Shown piece by piece: positions 1 to 64,000 of a stretch of DNA of 64,000 bases (positions are counted from its first letter, which is position 1; every line of letters begins with the position of its first letter). The notes below the pieces were generated by a model, which was not told the DNA's origin, did no database searches, and saw only the letters and a list, made by a program, of their open reading frames with translations. The position numbers and the translations under genes are program-made. Origin of the DNA: Oxyruncus cristatus (taxonomy: Eukaryota > Chordata > Aves > Passeriformes > Cotingidae); contig VXAY01003221.1 of assembly GCA_013399855.1 (NCBI GenBank), positions 62,001-126,000 of the forward strand, given 5' to 3'.

Positions 1-135
1 AGATTAAAATAATCAAAAGTTGCTTACATTTCTATATGTTTAAAAATACCATCACATTGCCATTCTTCTTGTGTTTCACCACAGATTAACAAGTGCCAGA
101 ATTTGCTACATATAAATATCCTAGCCCATCCACCA

Positions 136-141
136 TTTATT
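136..141 (-). promoter_or_regulatory. Second candidate poly(A) signal AATAAA
   Basis: TTTATT on plus; alternative distal cleavage signal for SLC12A7. Confidence 0.45.
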
Positions 142-205
142 AATTCACTATAGAAATATTTTTTACATAAGTCTATCTGCTTAAAATACTACTTCAATAT
201 AACAC

Positions 206-211
206 TTTATT
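206..211 (-). promoter_or_regulatory. Candidate poly(A) signal AATAAA
   Basis: TTTATT on plus reads AATAAA in gene sense (context CCTAATAAAGTGTT), about 150 nt after the stop. A second AATAAA is at 136-141. Which one is used needs 3'-end RNA data. Confidence 0.55.
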
Positions 212-357
212 AGGAAAAAACCCCCACACCATCAGAAGATTCAGCTTGCAGATAATTTTCAATGCACTAAAACATGTAATGAAGCTGCTTAAATTATGGC
301 AAATAACTTTTTTTTCTCATCGGGGGTGTGTGTTGTCTTTTAACATGTGCAAACAGA

Positions 358-55205
<54,848 letters not shown>

Positions 55206-55258
55206 GATTAAGGAAAAATCAAGTCATTCCCCTCTGCTGATTCTTCATGTATTAAGAA
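55206..55258 (-). other. SLC12A7: SLC12A7 5' UTR part of exon 1, with uORF
   Basis: Leader between a pyrimidine-rich acceptor (AG at 55260-55259) and the start codon. It contains a 9-codon upstream ORF (ATG at 55248, stop ending 55219) out of frame with the main start. If transcribed, this uORF could lower translation from the main ATG. The true transcription start is not visible. Confidence 0.45.
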
Positions 55259-55926
55259 CTGAAACAGGAAACTGACAGTTGCTTCCTCCCAGCTTTGTGT
55301 AAGACCTCAAATCCTGTTTCTTATTAGCATTGGATTAATCCTGAAACAAGTCATTAAGGCGTCAGGCAGCATGAAGCATGCACATGACACAAACTACATG
55401 ACAGTCACAGAACTCTTTAAAGGGAATTAAGCTGGAGGATTTCCGTCAGCAATAAACACCCTGCTTAGTGAAATGGGAAGAATCAAGCCACCAAAACATT
55501 CCACATTTTCACCTAATAATAAGTACCTTCAAAGTTTTATTTCTATCAAATAAATTTACTTAAAAATACTTCCACTAAACAGATACATATAGATTAGCAA
55601 CAGTACGTATTAACCTATTCCAAAGACCTACCTACTATTAAAAAGCCTGTTTTATGCACCAAGTAGATATTAGCAAACCTTAAGCAAATTATGGTTAACT
55701 GCAGTTGTTAAATATCGATTTTATATAGAAATTAAATTTACTTAAGATGGAGAAGATGAAAAACATTTTAAAACATAATTCTAGTAACTTTGTAAGCTCT
55801 TTATAAAAAAAATATTTTTAAATTACAACAGGTCCTTTTCAAGACCGGTTGCTTAATTTGTTAACTCTCAAATTAAATATGTTGCTGTTTTCTAATTTAT
55901 ATTAACTTACTTTACATTAATCCATT
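55259..55926. other. Sequence between SLC12A7 exon 1 and the upstream LTR
   Basis: AT-rich 668 bp; begins (gene sense) with the polypyrimidine and AG acceptor context at 55259-55280. No other feature. Confidence 0.6.
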
Positions 55927-56819
55927 TCTCTTGGTTTAAAAAGAAACACATTGGCAGACATGAACTCCAGTAAGATGAACTCCACTTCCCTTTAATGGAG
56001 GGATAAAAAAAAGTTGCAAGGAAGTTATAAGTGAAAAAATAAGTTTACTAAAAGGAAATAACAGTAACTACAAAGATAAAGAGGAAAAGGTTTGCCCACA
56101 GCTATGGGGTAACACCGCCAACATGGTCCCCCAGGAACAAAAGGGAAACAAAATGATGGAGGGCTTTCTCTCCCCTCTCCTAAACCACCTCCCTTGGCAC
56201 CAGTGCTGCTCCCCTGGGGTTTTGGGCTCCGTGCAGCTGAGGTGGGCAGCGAGCTGGAGCAGCCCCGCACAGGGGGCCCAGCGTATGGGTCCCAGCCAGC
56301 AGTCCCGGGGGGCTTCAGCGCTCAGGCGGCAGCGGCGGTCCGGGCGCTTTCGGCAGGCAGGCGGCAGTGGCAGCAGAGGCACTCGGCGGGAGCAGGCAAA
56401 GCAGCAGAGGAGGAGGGGGGTGCCACCAGCCCGCAGGGAGCAAAGCAGAGGGGCTTGCAGCTGGCTCAGCTGCACCTCGGAGCTGTCCACTTCAGCACCG
56501 TCAACTCCTCAGTAGCACTTTGGAGGAGGCAAAACAGCAAGCAGCAGAAGGGACCAGGTTTCACTGCGTTTTTTTAGTGACAGCAAGTCCTCAGCACTGC
56601 AGCAACTGTGGCAAGATGGCACCCTTCTGGTTCCCGGTGCGGCTTTTCCTGTCGTCCAGGCCAGGGAGGGACAGCTTCCAGGGACAGCTTCCAGCTACAG
56701 CAAAGCCTCCCCTCCCCTCCAATTCCCCATGAGGGGAGGGCAGGGCAGCCCCCTTCAGAAGGTGTAATGGTATGAACATTCATGGCTGTAACTCTCTTCC
56801 CTGGCTTGTAGCCACAACA
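55927..56819 (-). mobile_element. Solo LTR, GC-rich, same orientation as SLC12A7
   Basis: In minus sense it begins TGTTGTGGCTACAAGCC and ends TTTTTAAACCAAGAGA, a decayed version of the TGTCGTGG...CCACGACA ends of a passerine LTR type (from memory). The middle (56170-56720) is GC- and CpG-rich; the 3' part contains TTTAGTAAACTTATTTT. The overlapping plus and minus ORFs (56068-56732) come from the GC-rich composition. No target-site duplication identified, so the ends are approximate. Confidence 0.65.
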
Positions 56820-57089
56820 CTGTTACACATTCTATACCAGCCTTAAACGACTTCATACAAATTCTTTCAATTCTATTAAATGGATGTTAGAGCTTAGAAC
56901 AGATTAGTTCCTCTGGTCAAATTTTTGAATAACATCCAAAATGTACTCTTCTCTGCGATCATAACACCTATGTCACAAGCATGGTCAACTGTGGAAAGGC
57001 TGAGACAGTTGAAGGCTCCTTCCCAGCCCATTTCCCAAAGTCTCTTCTTCCTAGAACCAGCTCTGGTGCTTACTAATCCCCTAGAACAG

Positions 57090-57695
57090 GGCTACTACCC
57101 TAGTATGGGGCTACGTTTTGGATTTGTACTGACCAGAGTGTTAATAATGCAAAGATGTTTTCATTACTGCTGAACAATGCTTACATGGTGCCAAGGCTTT
57201 TTTCTGCTTCTCCTACTGCTTCTCCAGCAAGGAGACCACTGGCACACAAGTAGTTGGGAGAGAACACAGCCAGGACAGCTGACCACAACCGACCAAAGGG
57301 ATGTTCCACACCATGTGGTGTTATGCTCAGCATATAAAGCTGGGGAAGACAGAGCAAGGTAAGGGTCATTCAGAATGATGGTATTAAGCATATAAAGCTG
57401 GCGGAAAAAGGAGGAAGGTGAGGGCCACTCACAATGATGGCATTTGTCTTCCCAAGTCACTGTTATGCAGAATGGAGCACTGTTTTCCTGGAGATGGGTG
57501 AATACTTACCTGCCAACAGGGAAGTGGTAAATGAATTCCTTGTCTTGCTTTGTTTGCATGTGTGACTTTCACTTGACATGTTGAACTGCCTTTATCTCAA
57601 CCCCCTCTCACTTTTACTCCTCCAATTCCTTCTCCCATTACACCAGGGCTGCGTAAGCGAGAGCTGTAGCTGTCGGTTGGGTTTAAACCACAACA
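57090..57695 (+). mobile_element. ERVL-type LTR with an internal TATA-region duplication
   Basis: Matches the avian ERVL-type LTR block by block: tagtatggggctacgttttg, gggagagaacacagccagga, gaccaaagggatgttcca, catataaagctgg, then ctttatctcaaccccctctc, ending gtttaaaccacaaca. The 5' end before 57090 is missing or too diverged. A segment of about 58 bp with the TATA box is tandemly duplicated. Confidence 0.85.
57331..57446 (+). repeat. 58-bp tandem duplication around the LTR TATA box
   Basis: catataaagctgg occurs at 57331 and 57389, followed each time by a related ggaag...aaggt(a/g)agggYcaYtcaYaatgatgg block. Confidence 0.8.
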
Positions 57696-59306
57696 TTGCA
57701 TTCTATTTGATGCAGTGATGACAGAGCCAAGTAAAACATATTCCAATCCTGAAGTACTCTTATTAGCTTGGAGTTGAAGAAGGCAAATAGAAACGTGACA
57801 GGATAAGCTACACTATTAGCAGAATACAGTTCTGCTAGTTACTGTTCGGAAAGTTTGCAAAGCCATGGCATACAAATAACTGCACTTAAAAAAATTACAG
57901 TGTGCACTAGAGATGCTCCTTGTTCAACTAGTACATTGGAATACGCTGAAAAATAAATACTATCTGATTATGCAAGAAATACCACATAAGTCACAGAAAG
58001 ATTGTATAGGTAAAAAAAAATGGTAGGAGAATCCATTTAAATTAATAGAATTCACTTAAAACCAAGGGATGCATTTTGTTGGGGGGAAACCCTCAAGCTT
58101 TAATATTTCTACTGCTATTTAGAAAGTAAGTTCCCATTAAAACATTTTACAGTTAATTAGTCAAAAGAGAAAAGAAAAAAATAAAATTCTTTCATTACCC
58201 ATGCTTTAGTATCTGTTTTTATATGAAGCAACAACATAGTTCAAAGATGCAGAAAAAAAACATCAGGTCTGTGCTGCCAAAAAGGGTGGGTTTCTGCATT
58301 GGGGTGGGGGTGGAACAACACTTTTTCTGCAGTGAGCTAATTCAAGGAAATAAACCCTTTTATAACATTGTTTTAAAAAACAATGGTTTTTCTGTCATAG
58401 CTATTTTCCTGTCCATTGAGACTATAATTACTTATTATAGTTCTTATAGCTCTTAGGCAAAAAGTACAGTGAGAGAATGTTAGCATTTCACTCACATGAA
58501 ATTAACACAATAGAGTAAAAATAATTTGCTATCTATTTCATGCATTAAGACCCTCTCTCACATAAAAAAGGTCAACACTGCAATGGCCTAAAAGAAATGT
58601 TTAAACAGTTACAAAATGTTAAGTGACCACTTGCTCCACAGTGAATTTATTTAGTCTATTATCCTTAATTCCTACTCCTTTAATTGTGCCCATTTCCCTT
58701 AGCACTATCAATAGCTAACAGAAACACACATTCAAAAAGATATTAACCAGTGAAAGGATCAATTACAGCACCTTGGCAGAGCTCAGTATACATAAATATA
58801 CAACCAATGCCCCCTAGAGCAAAGAAAATCCCTGTGGTCACAGGCATCCCCATGTCTGTGATCAAATGTCAGATATGCATTTATCTACAACAGGAATACT
58901 ATTTTCCATTCCAACACTGTACTTTAACATACAGCATTGGCATGGTGGGGGAAAGACCATCACTGTGGCTTCTGCAAAGCCACCTGTCTCTTCTGTCTCA
59001 CATGCCTAAAAGATTTCTTTGAAAAAATCAACAAGTATATAAATTAATGGAACCCTAATTTATACTGTCTGCCAAGTTCTCCAAAAGACTTCTCATGAAG
59101 TCCTTCTTTGAACATACTTAAGGAAGTAAAACAGCCATAGAATGAGAGAAAAAGAGATAAGCCATAGGTAAATAACTGAGTAAGAAAATAGAAGAAAAAC
59201 GTGGTGTACTCTCCAAGGCAGAGATAGTCTGCTGAGACACATGCTATTGCACACATTAGTAAAAAATAACAAGAACAAAACCCCCTTAATTAATAAAATG
59301 AAACAA
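57696..59306. other. Upstream intergenic or 5' intron sequence
   Basis: AT-rich, no transposon recognised. A 41-codon splice-flanked minus frame at 58743-58868 is discussed as a finding. An A/C-rich tract begins at about 59300. Confidence 0.6.
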
Positions 59307-59805
59307 AAAACCCCCCCACACCAAAACCTAAACAAACAAATCCAAACAAAAACAACCCCCAAAAAACCCCCGAGATATGACAGTTTAAAACTATATAGGA
59401 TAGTCAAGGTGCAAGCCAAACGTGGAGACCTGCAGATCTCCAAGCCTATATGAATATTAAACCAACAGGCAAAATTTGATGTAGAAATTTATACATATAT
59501 ATATAAATATACATACATATGAAGAAAAAAAAAACCTAATTCACCTGGGCTCCAACTGATTGTTATCACTCAGGAATGACATACTTTAGTTATGACTGTT
59601 GCATAAAAACACCAGTTCAATACTTGTTTTTCAAACCACAGACTGAACATCAGGAATAAAAAAGGGGAAACAAAAAAGAAAGTAAAAAAAATCACTGCTT
59701 GTTTGCAACTTGATTATCACGTGCATTTCTGGAACTTCCCCCATTTCAAAATTAACGGAAGTGGAAAAACTTCAGAGAAAGACAGAAGGTAGAACAGTAA
59801 GTATG
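59307..59805. repeat. 499-bp direct duplication, copy 1 (probable assembly artefact)
   Basis: Identical to 59807-60304 apart from one C in a homopolymer (7 versus 6), with a constant offset of 499. Confidence 0.95.
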
Positions 59806-59806
59806 N
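59806..59806. other. Single N (assembly join)
   Basis: The only ambiguous base in the window, exactly between the two duplicated copies. Confidence 0.98.
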
Positions 59807-60304
59807 AAAACCCCCCACACCAAAACCTAAACAAACAAATCCAAACAAAAACAACCCCCAAAAAACCCCCGAGATATGACAGTTTAAAACTATATAGGAT
59901 AGTCAAGGTGCAAGCCAAACGTGGAGACCTGCAGATCTCCAAGCCTATATGAATATTAAACCAACAGGCAAAATTTGATGTAGAAATTTATACATATATA
60001 TATAAATATACATACATATGAAGAAAAAAAAAACCTAATTCACCTGGGCTCCAACTGATTGTTATCACTCAGGAATGACATACTTTAGTTATGACTGTTG
60101 CATAAAAACACCAGTTCAATACTTGTTTTTCAAACCACAGACTGAACATCAGGAATAAAAAAGGGGAAACAAAAAAGAAAGTAAAAAAAATCACTGCTTG
60201 TTTGCAACTTGATTATCACGTGCATTTCTGGAACTTCCCCCATTTCAAAATTAACGGAAGTGGAAAAACTTCAGAGAAAGACAGAAGGTAGAACAGTAAG
60301 TATG
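59807..60304. repeat. 498-bp direct duplication, copy 2
   Basis: Starts immediately after the N with aaaacccccc and ends at gtaagtatg, where unique sequence resumes. Confidence 0.95.
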
Positions 60305-63300
60305 GAAGAGCTTCTATGTAAGAATGACTAAATATGTGTCTTCAGTTTGGAAAAAAAATATAGGATTAAGATGGGACAAGATTTATCAAGGTTTATCATC
60401 TGGAGAGGGACCAAATTAATTTAGAATTTAATCTAAAAATCTACATTCACCAAAAAATGAGAAATCAATCCGGTTTCATAAAAGACTTATCTTTTTCTGG
60501 CCTACAAGTTGTTGAAGCCTGAAAGAGCACATGGAAAACCGTATCATATTTGCCAACCCATGTTCATCCCTACACCTCAGCCTTTAGCCAATATTGGAAA
60601 CAGCATGCACACTGCTGGATAAGCACATGAACAAGGCAGAGAAGGGTAACTAATCCATGGAGATGAAAAATAATTGAAGACATCAGTCTGCATTTTTTCA
60701 GGATACAGCAAACTGGATACACCACAATGAGATGAAGGGGAACGTGCAATACTGCATTTTTCTGTACAGTAAATTCTAAACTACAGACTGGAGCTGTGCT
60801 TGAGTAGAATTTGACTGAAAATACACCAGACGTCTCAGCGAGATTAACCTATCTTCCCTCCACTGCATATATATATATATATATGCATATATACCTGTGT
60901 CAACTCTTTCCCAGTTTTCCAATAAACAGCATTTTACAGAAATTCACAGCATCTATGCTCTATTAGTTATATGATGACTTCTTGGCAGATCACCACGTTT
61001 GTCACTGCTACTCCTTGTATTTGACGGTCTTCCATTTGAAAAGATTTTCTAGGAGTTAGTTCTCATATTAGTTTCTAAATAAAAAAATGCTGTGGTGAGG
61101 TAAATAATCCTATGGGATGCTAAAAATACAAACCCATGCCTTGAAATGCCTGATACACAGAGCTGCTAATTAAATCAGAAGCTGATCTAACCTTATGAAG
61201 TTTTGACACGTCTATCTAATACAGTCACTACAGATGTGTGAAGACAAAAGACCCAACACAATCCAGACCCAGAATTTCTCATAAAACTTCATACATTGCT
61301 GCCTACAACAGAATTGTATCTCCTTCTCTTCTTCAACCAGTTATTATTTCCTGACTACCCTTTCTTCTTAGTGTATTATAAACACACTAAAAGACATGGG
61401 CACCCACATGTTTTGCTACTTTGTGAATATTTGAGTCAGCAGGTTGCACCTTCAACTATGTTGTTCAATTGAAGCATTAATTTCCACTCTGCCTCCCTAC
61501 TCTTCCCAAGTACTACTTTGGCCAGTGCTATAATCCAGCCACACAGCCACTCACAAAAGTCTTCTCCTCCTTCACACATGGAAGTGTGTTCACATAATCA
61601 GAAAATGTGAAGCTATAGAATTTCAGATTATTATGAAGGGGTGAAGATCACAGAGAAAGAACATCAGAACATCCCAGGTTACTCATCTGTGTGGTAAAGG
61701 AGTAAGTATCAGGTAATAATGTCTGAAAGAGATAAATGCATAGAATTATGCACTAATTGATAAGTGCCTTGCTAATAAAAAAATCAAAACTACTTTACTC
61801 ATGATCTAATGGCTGAACAGCATACAGCCTGCTCCCTTTAAAAAAACCATCAAGTTTGATGGGGCAGGTTTGTTGGGTTTGGGGTTTTTTTTGCATGTGT
61901 TTGGTTGGTTCATTTAAAAAAAAAAAAAGGCAGTCAAGGAAAAACTACTTTTTTTTTAAGACAGATAATTTAATCAAAACAGATAAAATTCTAGATTTCT
62001 AAACAATTGGAACAAAATGATATGCTGAGCTATATAGGCTAAAGATGAGTCAAAGGGGAAGTTCCCATTCTCCTCTTTTTTACTTTCATCTCTGGTCTTA
62101 GCTTTACCCACCTCTTACCTTGACACAATCCTAGCCATTCTCACACTTTTTGCAGCACTCACTCATCTCAACTCCAAAACAGGGGAAGAATGATTTGGTT
62201 TTTTGAAGGAGTTTAGTTTACACACAGCTTAGCACGTTGAACCAGGCCAGTGAAATGCCTGATGAGCACCAAGGTCAAGTGCAGGAAAAAGGAAGCAAAC
62301 CCAGTGATGTAGAGGAGGGCAGTCAAAGAAATATTTGAAATATTTGAAATAAAAGAAATATCTTTACAGAACTTTTCGAGCCTAGCTGGAGCAGGGAGAA
62401 GGGCAGTCCTTCTCTGAGCAGCAGGCTTTTAGATGGGCTTAACAGTTTTTAGCTGTACTAATATTTTAGATTCTTTCTAGTTTTCAGAAGAATGACTCAA
62501 GAATTATTTCATTTCAATCACCAACTTAACAATTCCATACAATACCCAAGTATGTTTTTCACTTCCCAAAACTCTCTGAGTACAGCATGTAATCTTTTAA
62601 TGAAGTCAGAGCTCTCCAACTATAATTTGCGTACAAATCAATGCCTTCTCTTTTCAGCATTTTACTCTTTAATCCCTATGTTACCAGCAGACAGGAAGAG
62701 TCATACATAAATTCATCCACTCAAGTGATATAGATCCATAACAGTGTTTACACATACTTTGCAAATGTAACTATTAGTCCCCACAAATTCTACTTAATTG
62801 CATGAATTATTCTTTATTATTTCTATCCTTTAGGGTTGTGATAAGCCATTATAAGAGTGGCAGTTCCACTCTTCCCCTTGCCCTCCCGAGATTTCAAGGT
62901 GTTCCAAGACTTTCAGATGCTTCATATATACACACAGTCCAACAAATCCCGTCTAACTATGCGTGTATGTATGTTCAGTATTTTGAGATGCAAACACTAT
63001 ACTCCATGCCTTTCTGACTAGCTCTTCTACCAAATGCAGAATTGTGCAAAGAGATTACTGCCATACTGCTGTCATCCATGTAGTACAGGAAACAAACTGC
63101 TGCAACAGTTTACAGTGTTTCGGTTTTCCTATTTCATTTAGTTTGGAAAAAGAAGAGGCAATTATTAGAACACTTGCTCATAGTTTGGATTAGACTAAGG
63201 GAAAGGCAACTACACAGAGTACATATCTTTTATACTTCAAGGGATTCAAGGGGAGAAAGCTCTGGGAGAAAATAACCAAACTTTGCTAGTTTGGTGTTTT

Positions 63301-63578
63301 ACTAGATTAGCTTACTAAAATAATATAAATACATTAAGTTTGTCAAATATCTGTTTTCATCTTTTTATATTCAAATGCCACACGACATGGTATTAGCCTT
63401 ATTTATCTGTCATCTATACCACAAAAAGGAAAAGATGCGATTAAGAGGAACTGCTCTTTACAAAAAAATCTATTCCCATCACCAGTCATCATCTAACATA
63501 ATTAAAAAAAAAAATCTTTACAGAACTATTGATTGCAACACAGTGCCCAAAAAACCGTGCCAGATTTAAACTGCCTCT
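60305..63578. other. Upstream sequence without recognised gene
   Basis: AT-rich; contains the (TA)n at 60866-60894 and G/T-rich patches near 61860-61930. The short ORFs have no recognisable features. Confidence 0.6.
60866..60894. repeat. (TA)n microsatellite
   Basis: Alternating TA with one GC interruption. Confidence 0.95.
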
Positions 63579-64000
63579 CATAGTGCTAGCAGCGATCCAC
63601 ACACCATACTTGGTAGTGCCACAACACGCTTTAGCAAGAGGAAGGGTTATGAGCCAAAATTACTGCTTCTCCAGCAGCGCCTCATCATCCAAGTGAGCAA
63701 AGCACTTATTTCCCCACCAGCGCAGGTAAATACTCATCCCCCTGCAAGAGGGGCTGTCCTGAGCAGACCCTCACTCACGATGCCTAAGCTCAGCTTCCGG
63801 CTTCATTCTGCTCCCCCAGGAGGATTCAGGGGCGAGGCCTAGCAAGAGACAATCTCCGAACACCACGGCATCATGTGGGAGACACCTGTTTAACCCGGGA
63901 CACGCTCTCTAATGCAAAACCATGTGGCAGGACAAATACCGGGTGCAAGGCAGGTAAAAGAGAACTCTCTTCTCCTCAGTCCGAATCTTTCCTCCTATCC
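63579..64000 (-). promoter_or_regulatory. GC-richer right edge, possible SLC12A7 distal promoter region
   Basis: Composition changes here from AT-rich to mixed, with several CpGs, and the candidate first exon at 63779-63806 lies inside. The window ends before any clear CpG island, so this is only a suggestion. Confidence 0.25.
63779..63806 (-). CDS. Candidate distal first coding exon of SLC12A7
   Basis: ATG at 63806 with A at -3 opens MKPEAELRH and runs into a strong donor (GTGAGTGAG) at phase 1, the phase required by exon 2 (would give RH-R-DGIARE). The frame is open upstream to a TAG. The surrounding 63.6-64.0 kb is the least AT-rich unique sequence upstream of the gene, as expected near a promoter. 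The peptide does not resemble the human KCC4 N-terminus, and splicing into the exon at 55258 would hit a stop, so it would have to skip that exon. It could equally be chance. Confidence 0.3.

Larger units (their letters stand above)
1..357 (-). other. SLC12A7: SLC12A7 3' UTR (may continue beyond the window)
   Basis: AT-rich sequence directly after the stop codon with no further ORF. It holds two possible poly(A) signals (see 206-211 and 136-141). If the first is used, the 3' UTR is only about 170 nt. Confidence 0.7.

Noticed and set aside
56068..56732. Overlapping ORFs of 120-140 codons in a GC-rich block on both strands
   Set aside because: They lie inside an LTR, overlap in several frames and are biased by composition; no domain or splice support.

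Overview
The window is vertebrate nuclear DNA, almost certainly from a bird. CR1 LINE copies with the avian 3' end lie on both strands, several LTRs resemble the ERVL/ERVK-type LTRs common in songbirds, and the gene has many exons separated by AT-rich introns. The species cannot be fixed from the sequence.

One protein-coding gene fills positions 358-55205 on the minus strand: SLC12A7, encoding the K-Cl cotransporter KCC4. I reconstructed 25 coding exons. All splice phases agree and the joined reading frame is 3288 nt with its stop (1095 residues), or 1056 residues if a 117-nt cassette exon at 6762-6878 is skipped. KCC4, rather than KCC1, KCC2 or KCC3, is indicated by the TYISP segment, the [11 protein letters not shown] loop, [19 protein letters not shown] and the [10 protein letters not shown] tail, compared from memory with human paralogs. 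Every junction is GT-AG except intron 19, which is GC-AG. The 3' UTR with AATAAA signals lies at 1-357. The N-terminal exon found here (55166-55205) is short and unlike the long GC-rich human first exon. A second candidate first exon with matching phase is at 63779-63806.

Mobile elements sit in the introns and upstream. A two-LTR endogenous retrovirus remnant (12234-15020) nearly fills intron 18, antisense to the gene. CR1 fragments lie in introns 1, 6, 11, 16 and 21. A solo LTR is in intron 1 (about 49935-50931). Two more LTRs lie upstream of the first coding exon (about 55927-56819 on minus, 57090-57695 on plus).

Upstream of 57.7 kb no further gene could be supported. A 499-bp direct duplication around a single N at 59806 (59307-59805 and 59807-60304) looks like an assembly join artefact. 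I found no bacterial-type system, CRISPR array, tRNA or rRNA, and no clear sign of a novel molecular system. The most informative points are the KCC2-like cassette exon in KCC4, the GC-AG intron, the choice of first exons next to a sense-oriented LTR, and the assembly duplication.
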